Positions 26,887-35,910 of a DNA stretch of 64,000 nucleotides are shown here, one piece after another. Below the pieces are notes generated by a model. The model had not been told where the DNA came from and did not search any database. It worked only from the letters and a program-made list of their open reading frames with translations. Position numbers and translations under genes: made by a program. How positions within the stretch are numbered: position 1 is the first letter of the stretch; each line of letters starts with the position of its first letter. Source of the DNA: Fulvimarina sp040239565 (GTDB taxonomy: Bacteria > Pseudomonadota > Alphaproteobacteria > Rhizobiales > Rhizobiaceae); assembly GCF_040239565.1 (NCBI RefSeq), contig NZ_JBEHWS010000005.1:62001-126000 (forward strand), given 5' to 3'.

Positions 26887-27192
26887 CACTGCCAGAGATG
26901 ACGGAATTCACATCGGACAGCACCGACCTTGCGAGGTATGTATCCCTGCCCTGGATGCCCGCAAAGTCCGATCGGCCAAAGCTCTTCACCCGAACGGTAC
27001 AAGCCATCTCTACCCAATGCGGCGACTTATGCGTCTTGCGAAATCGAGCCATACCGAGAAGGCAGGCTTAGCGTATTGTGCAGCGCAGCATTGCTGGCTA
27101 GCTTAGGTGTCGAGCGGGGCGGCCAGTAATTTTCGAACCCAGCCGGGGTATCGACGCTGCACCCGCTCCTCATTCCATGAGGACACCCACCC
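26887..27192. other. Intergenic region, nothing recognised
   Basis: About 300 bp lie between the yhaN-like gene and the small exported-protein gene. I see no hairpin terminator, repeat or RNA element. The promoter and the ribosome site GAGGAC at 27179-27184 of the next gene must lie at its right end. Confidence 0.4.
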
Positions 27193-27540
27193 ATGAAAAC
27201 CGCTCTTTTCGCAGCCGCCGCAACTCTTGCCCTTTCCATGCCCGCGATGGCGGACGACATCTCCGCTCATCAGGGACGCGCCGTTTCCCTCGGCGGCGTC
27301 AACGGCTCGATCTACTATACGGAGACCGCAGGCGAATTCGAAGTCGTCGCAACGCTTTCGGCAGAAGACAGCCAGCATCCGATCCGCACGCGCGCCAATC
27401 TGCGGGACGGCCAGTCGTTGACCGTCGAAGTGCCGGGCCATGCCAATAGCGAAGCCGAGTTCATTACCATCAAGCGCTCCGGCGACACGCTCTCCATCGC
27501 ATCGAAACCTGATCTACGCGCCTCGCTGATCGCCGACTAA
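27193..27540 (+). CDS. Small exported protein of unknown function
   Basis: A 115-residue protein with a Sec signal peptide at 1-21 (cut after A-M-A), leaving about 94 residues of predicted beta structure that begin DDISAHQGRAVSLGG. It has no cysteines, no membrane anchor and no catalytic motif, so it is probably a soluble periplasmic beta-sandwich. I recognise no named family. GAGGAC precedes the ATG, and a good terminator follows, so it is a single-gene unit. Confidence 0.75.
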   Translation: MKTALFAAAATLALSMPAMADDISAHQGRAVSLGGVNGSIYYTETAGEFEVVATLSAEDSQHPIRTRANLRDGQSLTVEVPGHANSEAEFITIKRSGDTLSIASKPDLRASLIAD

Positions 27541-27570
27541 GTCGTCGTTTCACGAAAAACGCCTCCCAAA

Positions 27571-27610
27571 GCCCTCGGCGACCTCCCACGCCGGGGGCAT
27601 TTTCGTTTCT
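27571..27610 (+). terminator. Rho-independent terminator
   Basis: GCCCTCGGCG and CGCCGGGGGC form a 10-bp stem (one G-U pair) with an 8-base loop, followed by ATTTTCGTTT, 30 bp after the small exported-protein gene. Confidence 0.85.
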
Positions 27611-27787
27611 CGACCAGGTTTTCGCCGGATAACGATAGCGCTCATTCTCGACATCGCGTTCGGTCGGGACGAAAATGTTCGCAACGGCCCGAAAGGGATG
27701 GCTGAACTTTCTGTCTGGCCGCAGAATGCGCATGGCGGCGCCGTGACCCAAGCCTAAAAAACAAGCGAGTGGCGCCGGCGTTTTCGG

Positions 27788-28201
27788 TTAGAGACGCCTC
27801 AGCCGATAAGCCGCCCAGTCTCCAGCAGGCACGATCGGGTCTTCCTTAGACAGCTGCGATATGTACACCCACGCTTCTACGTCCGGTTGGATGAGCCGGA
27901 TCTTGCGCCGGATATAAAGCGAGGCGGCCTCGTTGTCCGGATCATAGTCTTCGTAACGATCGAAGACCACGAAGGCCTGAAGGCCCACAAGTTCGTGCAG
28001 TTCGGCCTCGACAACCTCACGCTCCGCTGCGGCACGGATCGCGCCTTCGGGAAGAAAGAAGCCCGGATAGGCGCCATGATCGCGAAGCGTTCCGGCGATC
28101 CGGCACGGACTGACAAGGCGTGATAAACCGGCGCGAGACGGCGCGGCAGGATCGTTCACGCGCTCCATCAGCGACCCGTAAAACGCGATATAGTCAGGCA
28201 T
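27788..28201 (-). CDS. Gamma-glutamylcyclotransferase-like (AIG2-type) protein
   Basis: A 137-residue protein of the GGCT/AIG2-like fold. It begins MPDYIAFYGSLM, containing the phosphate-type loop YGSL at residues 8-11, and has the candidate catalytic glutamate E84 in FDRYEDYDP. Family members cyclise gamma-glutamyl amino acids or act as gamma-glutamylamine cyclotransferases. The substrate here cannot be told. It lies on the minus strand, 140 bp downstream of the long six-module protein gene, and could be read from the same transcript since no terminator hairpin is obvious between them. Confidence 0.78.
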   Translation of the reverse strand: MPDYIAFYGSLMERVNDPAAPSRAGLSRLVSPCRIAGTLRDHGAYPGFFLPEGAIRAAAEREVVEAELHELVGLQAFVVFDRYEDYDPDNEAASLYIRRKIRLIQPDVEAWVYISQLSKEDPIVPAGDWAAYRLRRL

Positions 28202-28341
28202 GCACTTCGGAATTCAGGTCTTTGGATTTACCACTTAGCCGGGCTGCAAACGCGCCTTCCATTACGCGCGCCCACACATGAAAAGAGCGGGAAACAAATG
28301 ATCCTCGCTCTTTGAAGACACTTATCTCCAGCCGAACTGGA

Positions 28342-31005
28342 TCAGCATCCGCTGGCGGACAGCATGACAGAGCGGTCCTCGACGCCATCGACGGTCACAG
28401 TGCAACCATCGCCGAGATCGAACGAACCGCCGGTCTCGACCTGTTCGCGCGAGCCGTTCAGCACGGCAAGCGTCGCGCCGCTATCGGAGATCGCGGAAAC
28501 GAAGACACTCTTCTCGCCGAACTTTGCGGTCTGTCCGATGCTCAGTCCTTCGCTGCCGCCCGAAGAGCTTTCGGAAGAAGCCTGATCACCACTTTCGGAG
28601 GATTGGCCATCGGAGCCAGATGTCGCCCCGTCGGGCGACTGTTCTGCATTGCCGGACTGGCCTGATCCACCGTTGCCGTTCGCAGCGGCATCCTGCTCGT
28701 CCGATCCTTCAGTCGATCCGGACGCCTGATCGCCCGAGCCTTCCTGCGACTGCTGCTGATCCGACTGGTCACTGCCGGACTGCTGCGCCTGACCATCACT
28801 GGAACCAGCGGCAGCGTCATCGCCGCTCTGGCCCTCTTCGGCACCGCCATTGCCCGACTGACTGTCCTGGCCTTCCGCGCTTTGGCCACCCGGCTGTGAC
28901 TGGCCTTCGTCTGAGGATTGGGTCGCTTGACCGTCCTCCTGGTCGCCCGACTCGCTTTCAGACTGCGAGCCGTTGGCTGAAGCGCAAGCTTCTTCGGAAA
29001 GATTGACCTCACGGCCTTCGGCACTTTCAAGCTGCACGGAGCAGCCGTCGTCCGAGCCGGAGGACTGGCCTTCACCGGAGGCTTGAGCAGACTGCCCGCC
29101 CGACGCCTCTTGGCCACCCTGTTCGCCCGACTGTTCACCGCCGGTCTGACCCTGCGCTTCTTCGCTACCGCCCGAAGCGCAACCTTCCGCCGATAGAGTG
29201 ACATTGCGCCCTTCAATGCCCTCAACCGTGATCGAGCAGCCTTCACCGACATCGAATGACTGTCCGGTTTCAACCATCTCGCGCCCAGCACCGACCACGG
29301 TCAAAGCCGCAGCACCGTCTCGCACAGACGAAACAAAGAGCCGCGCATCGCCGAAGGTTGCAGTCTGGCCCACTGTCCGGCTCAGACTTTCACCGGAAGC
29401 GCTGTCGCCAGAGGCTTGGTCGGAACTGCTCGACTGATCTTCCGAACCCGAGGCAGACGCGTCACCGGACTGCTCGCCGCCCGAAGCACCTGCGCTTTCG
29501 GCTGAGCCGCTGCCGCATTCTGCACTCGAAAAATAGGCTGCCCCGCCAGCAACTCCTGCCAGCGTCACCGAGCAGCCATCGCCGAGGTCGATGCTGTCGC
29601 CGCCGGCAACCTGTTGCTCGTCACCGCCGTCGACGGCAACAGTGGCCGATCCGTTTTCAGCATCGATCGAGACAAGGTTGAGCTGCGTCTGGCCGAATAT
29701 GGCAGCCTGTTCGGGAAGGAGAATCGCGCCCGTCGCTCCGATCTCACCTGCCAAAGCGGCGGGATTAGCGGAACCGGAGCCGAAGCCCGACGATGCTTCG
29801 CCACTTTTCGCCTGTTGGCCGCCGGTGGTCGCTTCGCAACCATCCACCGAGACGAATGCCGCACCCGCAGCAACACCGGCGAGCGTCAGCGAGCAGTTGT
29901 CGGAAATATCGATGCTGTCGCCGCTCGACACCTGACTGTCCTCGCCATCGACAGCGAAGGTCGCACCATCTTCACCAACGTTCGACAGGGTTACTTCCGT
30001 CCCGCCAAAGATGCCGCCTTGGCCGGACAGAAGCACAGCACCTGAAGAACCGAGCTGTTCGAGCAGTCCGGCGATATCCTGTCCGCCGCCGCTCGACTGC
30101 TCGCCTTCCCCGCCCGATTGCGCCGAAGCTTCGGCGGGTTGCTCACAACCCTCGGCGGTGATGAAGGCAGCACCCGCCGCAACGCCGGCAAGGCTTAGAG
30201 AACAATTTTCCGCGAGTTGGAGGCTGTCGCCACCGGCAACCTGCTGTTCTTCGCCATCGACCATGAAAGTGGCCGAGCCGTTCTCGCCGTCAACGCTCGA
30301 AAGCATGACCTCGCTGGCACCGAAAATCGCGCCCTGCTCGGCAAGCAGCACGGCGCCGCCTGAGCCGATCTCGCCGAGAAGCGCGGAAGCGCCATCCTCT
30401 CCGCCACCCGACTGCTGGCCGTCGCTCGACTGCTGGCCTGACCCTTGCGAACTCGCGGCCTGCATATCCTGCATGGCCTGCTGCTGGTCCGCCGCGCGCT
30501 GCTCCGCATCCGCCTGGGCCTGCTGCATCTGGTCGGACATGGAGGTCTGCGCCTCGCTGATCGCCGTCACCTCACCGCGAAGGCTTTCGATCTGACTGCT
30601 CATCTCGCTGGTGATGGAAGAGCTCTGCTCCTGAAGCGAGGCGTTGAGCTGCTCCATCTGCTGCTGAAGCCGGGAGACCGTTTCCTGTATGCTGCTCTGC
30701 AAGCCGGAAACGGCTTCGCTCGCGGCCTGAGCGGACTGGTCGGCCTGTGCCGCCATCTGTTCGCTCATCGAGGAGACCTGCGTCTGAATCGCACCCACCT
30801 GCTGTGCGATCGTCTCCTGCTGCTGCGCGACCGCGTCCTGCTGGGCGGCAATTTCACTGGAGAGGGACGAAACCCTGTCTTCGACGGTGGTCTGGACGTC
30901 TGACACACGATTCTCGACCGAATCCACGTCCGGCCCCATGAGCCAACCTATGAAGAGGCCCACCAAGGCGGCCACTACGATTGGAATAAACTTCGATCCG
31001 CCCAT
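28342..31005 (-). CDS. Membrane-anchored coiled-coil protein with six C-X18-C modules
   Basis: An 887-residue protein of no family that I recognise. Residues 1-6 are followed by one membrane helix (about 7-23) with no cleavage site, then a Gln/Ser-rich coiled coil (about 25-185). The rest is acidic Ser/Gly/Gln/Glu low-complexity linker carrying six homologous modules at about 208-287, 313-390, 417-497, 541-609, 651-674 (C-terminal part only) and 820-887. Each module ends in two cysteines with exactly 18 residues between: C268/C287, C371/C390, C478/C497, C590/C609, C655/C674 and C868/C887. There are no other cysteines, and the last one is the final residue. The layout suggests N-terminus inside, modules in the periplasm, each with one disulfide. 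ATG 31005 has GGAGG 8 bp upstream. It diverges from pdxJ. Confidence 0.85.
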   Translation of the reverse strand: MGGSKFIPIVVAALVGLFIGWLMGPDVDSVENRVSDVQTTVEDRVSSLSSEIAAQQDAVAQQQETIAQQVGAIQTQVSSMSEQMAAQADQSAQAASEAVSGLQSSIQETVSRLQQQMEQLNASLQEQSSSITSEMSSQIESLRGEVTAISEAQTSMSDQMQQAQADAEQRAADQQQAMQDMQAASSQGSGQQSSDGQQSGGGEDGASALLGEIGSGGAVLLAEQGAIFGASEVMLSSVDGENGSATFMVDGEEQQVAGGDSLQLAENCSLSLAGVAAGAAFITAEGCEQPAEASAQSGGEGEQSSGGGQDIAGLLEQLGSSGAVLLSGQGGIFGGTEVTLSNVGEDGATFAVDGEDSQVSSGDSIDISDNCSLTLAGVAAGAAFVSVDGCEATTGGQQAKSGEASSGFGSGSANPAALAGEIGATGAILLPEQAAIFGQTQLNLVSIDAENGSATVAVDGGDEQQVAGGDSIDLGDGCSVTLAGVAGGAAYFSSAECGSGSAESAGASGGEQSGDASASGSEDQSSSSDQASGDSASGESLSRTVGQTATFGDARLFVSSVRDGAAALTVVGAGREMVETGQSFDVGEGCSITVEGIEGRNVTLSAEGCASGGSEEAQGQTGGEQSGEQGGQEASGGQSAQASGEGQSSGSDDGCSVQLESAEGREVNLSEEACASANGSQSESESGDQEDGQATQSSDEGQSQPGGQSAEGQDSQSGNGGAEEGQSGDDAAAGSSDGQAQQSGSDQSDQQQSQEGSGDQASGSTEGSDEQDAAANGNGGSGQSGNAEQSPDGATSGSDGQSSESGDQASSESSSGGSEGLSIGQTAKFGEKSVFVSAISDSGATLAVLNGSREQVETGGSFDLGDGCTVTVDGVEDRSVMLSASGC

Positions 31006-31141
31006 AGGATCCACCTCCTCCACTTCCAAACGCTCTAGGCGACAGAGTTGCGGCCTTGCGCATCCAAGTCAACGGTCGCTCTTTCAAATTCATCGTCTCG
31101 TGCCACTTTCCGAGCTGAAGTCGGGAACTTTCGGAGCCACA

Positions 31142-31894
31142 ATGACAACTCAACTCTCGGTCAATCTCAACGCAGTCGCAATGCTTCGCAATCGGCGTGA
31201 TCTGCCTTGGCCGAGCGTTACCGGTCTCGGCCGCACCGCGCTTCAGGCAGGGGCTCACGGACTGACCGTCCATCCGAGACCGGACCAGCGGCATGTCCGG
31301 TTTTCGGACCTTCCGGACATCCGGAAATTGATCGACGAGGAATTCCCCGAGGCCGAATTCAACGTCGAAGGATATCCGTCGGACGATTTTCTCAAATTGG
31401 TGGAGGGCGTCCGCCCTGAGCAGGTAACCCTTGTTCCGGATGATCCGAGCCAGCCGACATCGGACCACGGTTTCGATTTCAAGGCGGAGAAGGAGCAGCT
31501 CAAACCGATCGTTGAACGGCTGAAAGCGCAGGGTGCCCGCGTCTCGATCTTTTCCGATGCGGATCCCGAGCAGATGGACGCGGCGGCTGAAACGGGCTGC
31601 GACCGCATCGAACTCTATACCGGCCCATACGGCGCGACGTTTGACGATGCCTACGCAGCGAACGCGGAGATCGCCAAGCTTGGTTCAACGGCCGACCGGG
31701 CAATTTCTCTCGGCCTCGGCATCAATGCCGGACATGATCTGACCGTCGAGAACCTGCCGCCGCTCGTCAGACGCATCCCGGCGCTCGCCGAGGTATCGAT
31801 CGGACACGGTCTGACCGCCGATGCACTGATATATGGGATGGCGGAGGCCGTCAGGCGCTTCCGCATCTCGTGTGGCCAGGATGTACGTGGCTGA
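31142..31894 (+). CDS. pdxJ: Pyridoxine 5'-phosphate synthase
   Basis: A 250-residue TIM-barrel enzyme that condenses 1-deoxyxylulose 5-phosphate with 3-amino-2-oxopropyl phosphate to make pyridoxine 5'-phosphate, the last ring-forming step of the DXP-dependent vitamin B6 pathway. Landmarks are LSVNLNAVAMLRNRR at the N terminus, the HPRPDQRHVR loop, FNVEGYP, TLVPD, GCDRIELYTGPY, GLGINAGHDLT and the terminal SIGHGLTADAL. The loop reads HPRPDQRHV where E. coli has HLREDRRHI, a form I associate with alphaproteobacterial PdxJ. ATG 31142 gives the standard N terminus; the longer open frame overlaps the divergent promoter. The gene stands alone before tRNA-Leu. Confidence 0.95.
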   Translation: MTTQLSVNLNAVAMLRNRRDLPWPSVTGLGRTALQAGAHGLTVHPRPDQRHVRFSDLPDIRKLIDEEFPEAEFNVEGYPSDDFLKLVEGVRPEQVTLVPDDPSQPTSDHGFDFKAEKEQLKPIVERLKAQGARVSIFSDADPEQMDAAAETGCDRIELYTGPYGATFDDAYAANAEIAKLGSTADRAISLGLGINAGHDLTVENLPPLVRRIPALAEVSIGHGLTADALIYGMAEAVRRFRISCGQDVRG

Positions 31895-31924
31895 CCCGCT
31901 TCAAACCGGATGTCGAATGAAAAA

Positions 31925-32008
31925 TGGTACGGGCGGCGGGACTCGAACCCGCACGGCTTTCGCCTCGGGATTTTAAGTCCCGTATGTCTACCATTCCATC
32001 ACGCCCGC
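31925..32008 (-). tRNA. tRNA-Leu(UAA)
   Basis: Read on the minus strand from 32008, the acceptor stem GCGGGCG pairs with CGCCCGT (G-U at the end). The anticodon stem CGGGA/TCCCG encloses the loop CTTAAAA with anticodon TAA. An extra variable arm (GGCGAAAGCC) marks a class II tRNA, the T arm is GCGGGTTCGAGTCCCGC, and the 3' end ACCA is encoded in the DNA. Confidence 0.95.
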
Positions 32009-32113
32009 ATGACCAGTTCGGCAAGGTGACCCGCCGGCTCGTGCCTTCAAATCAAACGCCGCAAACGTTGGCAAGCGCTACCTGCGGCGCCGGGTTCGTA
32101 AGATTACCAGAAA

Positions 32114-32707
32114 TCAGCGAACCTGATCGAGCAGGCGCTTGCACTCCAGAAGGTCGAGGATCACCTCCTGCAGCTTGTCCGCCTGATCCTTGCTGAGGCT
32201 CGACGTGCCTGCCGCGCCGCTCATATCGTTGCGCCGGCGCAGGAAAGAGCCGAAACCCGGCCGCCGCTCCTGATCCGCAACCTGACTGCGCGGTTCTTCA
32301 ATGTGCTGATCGGGCGCCGATGGAGCCGTCAGGCCGAAATCGTCTGGAAGGTTATGTTCACCCACAGAATGCTGAACGGTGGGCACGTCATCGGAGCCCG
32401 TTTCCGCGGCAGGCTGGGTTTCGGGCCGCAGATCACCCGACGCCGTTGCGGCGACGAACCGCACGCCCTGCTCTCTCAGCAGGCGCTGGACGCCTTTGAT
32501 GGTGAAGCCCTTGGCATAAAGCAGGAAGCGAATGCCATGCAGCAGGGCGACATCTTCCGGCCGGTAGTAGCGTCGTCCGCCGCCGCGCTTGAGTGGGCGA
32601 ACCTGCGGAAAACGTGTTTCCCAAAAACGCAGAACATGCTGAGGGATCGCGAGTTCGCTCGCAACCTCACCGATCGTCTTGAAGGCTTCCGACGACTTGT
32701 CGTCCAT
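32114..32707 (-). CDS. MerR-family transcriptional regulator
   Basis: A 197-residue regulator. Residues about 10-80 form a MerR winged helix (TIGEVASELAIPQHVLRFWE, then RRYYRPEDVALL), with VLRFWETRF in place of the metal-sensor-type IRYYE. The middle is Pro/Asp/Glu-rich and disordered, and a short C-terminal helix (about 170-197) may dimerise. A single cysteine (about C189) makes a metal sensor unlikely. A MerR gene just downstream of ihfA is standard in rhizobial genomes. It is 24 bp from ihfA and presumably co-transcribed with it. Target genes are unknown. Confidence 0.87.
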   Translation of the reverse strand: MDDKSSEAFKTIGEVASELAIPQHVLRFWETRFPQVRPLKRGGGRRYYRPEDVALLHGIRFLLYAKGFTIKGVQRLLREQGVRFVAATASGDLRPETQPAAETGSDDVPTVQHSVGEHNLPDDFGLTAPSAPDQHIEEPRSQVADQERRPGFGSFLRRRNDMSGAAGTSSLSKDQADKLQEVILDLLECKRLLDQVR

Positions 32708-32731
32708 GATCAGCCCTGACTTTCGAACTTA

Positions 32732-33091
32732 TTATTCCGCGGCCCGGACTTCGGTCGTCACGAAGGCGTCGTCATTGTCGGCGCTCTCCCTCCTCGAATG
32801 CGCTTCAAGGATACGCTCCTTGAGCACGTTCGACGGCTTGAACACCGTGACTTTGCGCGGCGAGATCGGAACTTCTTCGCCGGTCTTAGGATTGCGACCG
32901 ACCCGCTCGTTCTTGTCGCGAACGAGAAAGGAACCGAACGAAGATATCTTCACCGGTTCGCCGTTGGCGATCGTGTCGCACACCTCTTCCAGAACCATCT
33001 CGACGAGCGATGCCGACTCCGTTCTCGATAGCCCGATTTTGCGGAACACGGCCTCGGAAAGGTCGGCTCTCGTCAATGTCTTTCCGCTCAT
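32732..33091 (-). CDS. ihfA: Integration host factor subunit alpha
   Basis: A 119-residue HU/IHF-family DNA-bending protein. The typical start TLTRADLSEAVFRKIGLSR is followed by VKISSFGSFLVRDKNERVGRNPKTGEEVPISPRKVTVFKPS, the beta-arm and DNA-intercalating NPKTGE region, and a C-terminal extension of about 20 acidic residues that is longer than in enterobacteria. With IhfB (elsewhere) it should form the sequence-specific IHF heterodimer used in recombination, replication and sigma-54 promoters. ATG 33091 is preferred over 33112 because it gives the canonical MSGKTLTR start. It is downstream of fabH by about 110 bp. Confidence 0.94.
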   Translation of the reverse strand: MSGKTLTRADLSEAVFRKIGLSRTESASLVEMVLEEVCDTIANGEPVKISSFGSFLVRDKNERVGRNPKTGEEVPISPRKVTVFKPSNVLKERILEAHSRRESADNDDAFVTTEVRAAE

Positions 33092-33199
33092 AGGCTCCCC
33101 TCCGGATCGCAATTCAGGAGCTCCGGCACCCTAGTCTCACTGCCCCGCCGCATGCCAAGACTCAGCCGGCTATTCACCGTTCCGTGATAGTGTAGCCGA

Positions 33200-34174
33200 C
33201 TACCATCTAATAAGACAAGCACCCCAAGTAAATCCTCCGCCCATTGCCTCCAAAAGCACAAGCTGCCCTCGCTGGATGCGGCCGTCACGCGCCGCGAGAT
33301 CGAGTGCGAGGGGGATGGAAGCCGCGGAGGTATTGCCGTGTTTCTCTACTGTGATCACCACTTTCTCGGGCGGAATCCCGAGCTTTTTGGCTGATGCATC
33401 GATGATCCGTCGATTGGCCTGATGGGGCACAAACCAGTCGATATCGTCCGCAGACAGTTCCGACTGTGAGAACGATTCTTCTATGACGTCGGTGATCATA
33501 CCGACCGCATGGCGGAAAACCTCGCGTCCCTCCATACGAAGATGACCTACGGTGCCGGTCGTCGAAGGGCCGCCGTCAACGTAGAGCTTGTCCTTGTGCG
33601 CACCGTCCGAGCGAAGCTTGGAAACGAGAACACCGCGCTCATCGCCAGCATTTTCCTGGGCTTCGAGAACGACCGCGCCCGCGCCGTCACCAAAGAGAAC
33701 GCATGTCGTGCGATCGCTCCAGTCAAGGAGGCGCGAAAAGGTTTCGGCGCCGATGACGAGAGCCCGCTTGGCAAGGCCGCCCCGCAGATAGAGATCGGCC
33801 GTCGTCAGCGCATAGACGAAGCCGGTGCAGACCGCGTGAACGTCGAAGGCAAAGCCGTGATGGATACCGAGCTGGTTCTGGATCTGAACAGCGGATGCGG
33901 GAAACGTGTTGTTCGGTGTCGCCGTCGCCAGCACGATGAGATCGATATCTCCCGGCTCGAGCCCGGCAGCATCAAGTGCCTGGCGCGCGGCCGCTTCGCC
34001 CAGAGATACAGTCGTCTCGTGTTCGGATGCGATGTGCCGTTGGGCGATGCCGGTCCGCTGCCTGATCCATTCGTCGGAGGTTTCGACGACACCATCAAAA
34101 TCACGGTTCGTCATCACCCGCTCAGGCAGGGCTGATCCCGTGCCGCGAACGATCGATCGAATTGATCCCTTCAT
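33200..34174 (-). CDS. fabH: Beta-ketoacyl-ACP synthase III
   Basis: A 324-residue thiolase-fold enzyme that starts fatty acid synthesis by condensing acetyl-CoA with malonyl-ACP. The catalytic triad is readable: C116 in DVHAVCTGF, H251 in VPHQANRR and N281 in KHGNTSAAS. The C terminus has the family's EAMGGGFTWGACL. Its ATG overlaps the plsX stop codon by 4 bases (ATGA), so the two are translationally coupled, matching the shared use of the acyl-ACP pool. Confidence 0.97.
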   Translation of the reverse strand: MKGSIRSIVRGTGSALPERVMTNRDFDGVVETSDEWIRQRTGIAQRHIASEHETTVSLGEAAARQALDAAGLEPGDIDLIVLATATPNNTFPASAVQIQNQLGIHHGFAFDVHAVCTGFVYALTTADLYLRGGLAKRALVIGAETFSRLLDWSDRTTCVLFGDGAGAVVLEAQENAGDERGVLVSKLRSDGAHKDKLYVDGGPSTTGTVGHLRMEGREVFRHAVGMITDVIEESFSQSELSADDIDWFVPHQANRRIIDASAKKLGIPPEKVVITVEKHGNTSAASIPLALDLAARDGRIQRGQLVLLEAMGGGFTWGACLIRW

Positions 34175-35250
34175 TGGCCTGCGCTTTCGCTCTCTTCTTC
34201 TTTTATCGGCGCGTCACTCATTCGCGCGTGGAAACTCTGAAGATCGGCGGCGATCTTGTTCATGAGATCGTAGCGCGCCATAGCATGAGCAAGATCGAGA
34301 GCGGCTGCGAAGCCCTCCGCATCGGTGCCGCCATGGCTCTTGATGACGATGCCGTTGAGGCCGAGGAACACTCCGCCATTGACCTTGCGCGGGTCCATCT
34401 TGTCGCGCAGCCGGTCAAATGCGCCCTTGGCGAGCACATAGCCGAGCTTCGCAAGCCAGGTTCGCGACATCGCCTCGCGCAGATAGCCAGCGATCTGCTT
34501 GGCCGTCCCCTCCGCGGTCTTCAGTGCGACATTGCCGGTGAAGCCTTCGGTCACGACGACATCGACCGTACCCTTGCCCAGATCGTCGCCCTCGACGAAG
34601 CCGTGATAGTCGATCCGTTCGAGATTGGAATCCTTGAGGAGGCGTCCGGCCTCGCGCACTTCGTCCTGGCCCTTCACCTCCTCGACGCCGATATTGAGGA
34701 GACCGACGGTCGGCTTTTCGAGCCCGAACAGCGCCCGCGCCATTGCGCCACCCATCATGGAAAAATCGATCAGCTGCTGGGCATCCGCGCCGATCGTCGC
34801 CCCGACATCGAGAACGATGCTTTCACCGCGCAGAGTGGGCCAGATCGCGGCGATCGCCGGTCGCTCGATCTCGGCCATGGTGCGCAGGCAGAATTTCGCC
34901 ATCGCCATCAGCGCGCCGGTGTTGCCGGCCGAGACGGCGACCATGGCGTCACCCGTCTTCACCGCCTCGATCGCACGCCACATGGAGGATTTATGCCTTC
35001 CCTGACGCAAAGCCTGGGATGGTTTGGCATCCATTGCGATCGCCATTTCGCAATGGCGGACCAGCGAGGCCTTCGCCAGAGCCTCGTGCGCTTCGAGCGC
35101 CTCGTTGATCTGAGCTTCGTCGCCAAACAGGATGAAACGCGTATCAGGCCGCCGTTCGAGCGCGAGGGCAGCGCCGGCAAGCGTCACCTCGGGACCAAAG
35201 TCGCCGCCCATCGCATCGATCGCAATGGTCGTCGTATTGTCGTCGTTCAA
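34171..35250 (-). CDS. plsX: Phosphate acyltransferase PlsX
   Basis: A 359-residue enzyme that converts acyl-ACP to acyl-phosphate, the donor for PlsY in phospholipid synthesis. Family features are IAIDAMGGDFGPE at the N terminus, VSAGNTGALMA, DVGAT, NIGVEEVKG, DVVVTEGFTGNVALKT and the closing LGLNGIVIKSHG. The start is TTG at 35250 with AAGGCGAG upstream; no better ATG exists. Peripheral membrane location is expected. It lies between the DUF177 gene (93 bp upstream) and fabH (4-bp overlap). Confidence 0.96.
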   Translation of the reverse strand: MNDDNTTTIAIDAMGGDFGPEVTLAGAALALERRPDTRFILFGDEAQINEALEAHEALAKASLVRHCEMAIAMDAKPSQALRQGRHKSSMWRAIEAVKTGDAMVAVSAGNTGALMAMAKFCLRTMAEIERPAIAAIWPTLRGESIVLDVGATIGADAQQLIDFSMMGGAMARALFGLEKPTVGLLNIGVEEVKGQDEVREAGRLLKDSNLERIDYHGFVEGDDLGKGTVDVVVTEGFTGNVALKTAEGTAKQIAGYLREAMSRTWLAKLGYVLAKGAFDRLRDKMDPRKVNGGVFLGLNGIVIKSHGGTDAEGFAAALDLAHAMARYDLMNKIAADLQSFHARMSDAPIKEEESESAGQ

Positions 35251-35343
35251 TTGAAACTCGCCTTTTCAAATCGCTGCCGCATCGGCCGCTGGCATTCGCC
35301 CTGGAACTTACCCTTCTCGCTACCCCTCGCAACAATGCGGAGT

Positions 35344-35910
35344 CTAGTTCTCGCCGTCCTGTTGCTTTCTCAACGCCGCCAAACCGGCGAACGGCGAAAC
35401 CTTTCCGGCCTCCGGCTCGGGGTCGGTATCAATTGTCTCGAAGGTCTCGTCGGCGCGCCGCGGATAGGGATCGATCGCCAAGACGAGCTCCTCTTCGACA
35501 TAAGGGCCGAGCTCGATGTGGTCACCCGTGAACGGTTCGGGCGGGTCCTCTCCTTCGGGATCGACGAAAAGTTCATCCTCGAAATCGGCCTTCTTCGGAG
35601 CGAGCCGGGAATTCTCCGGAACGAAGATCATGTCGAAATCGATGGCGTAGTCGGATTCGATCGGTTCGAGCGTGACGACGCTCTCCTGGATGACGCTCGC
35701 CTTCAGCGTCCCCGTCACCTGAACACCTGCCTTCTGCCAGGGGGTCCCAGTGAGCGAGCCGGTAAATCGCGACATCACCGTGACCCCAAGATCTGCCGCG
35801 ATCCTTTGGAGGTCAGACGTTCCGGCATCGAAATCAATCGGCAAGCCCGATTGCGAGACGCGCCCGACGGCTATCCTGAGGTGTTTGTGGAGATCAGATC
35901 CTGAGGTCAT
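35344..35910 (-). CDS. DUF177 (YceD-like) protein
   Basis: A 188-residue acidic protein of the DUF177/YceD family. The central part (about 40-125: GSLTGTPWQKAGVQVTGTL... then DFEDELFVD) and the C-terminal VSPFAGLAALRK are typical. In many bacteria this gene precedes rpmF and has been linked to 23S rRNA accumulation; here rpmF is absent from the neighbourhood and plsX follows, which is the usual alphaproteobacterial order. It lacks the usual cysteines of other YceD proteins. Its ATG overlaps the stop of the upstream chaperone gene by 4 bases. Confidence 0.88.
   Translation of the reverse strand: MTSGSDLHKHLRIAVGRVSQSGLPIDFDAGTSDLQRIAADLGVTVMSRFTGSLTGTPWQKAGVQVTGTLKASVIQESVVTLEPIESDYAIDFDMIFVPENSRLAPKKADFEDELFVDPEGEDPPEPFTGDHIELGPYVEEELVLAIDPYPRRADETFETIDTDPEPEAGKVSPFAGLAALRKQQDGEN

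Noticed and set aside
28342..31005. Repetitive DNA that might be a CRISPR array or tandem-repeat element
   Set aside because: The repetition is in the protein (Ser/Gly/Gln codons and modules) and is not made of regularly spaced identical DNA units.
34162..35904. 580-codon plus-strand frame across plsX and DUF177
   Set aside because: It crosses two well-identified genes and an intergenic gap on the other strand, which a real gene would not.
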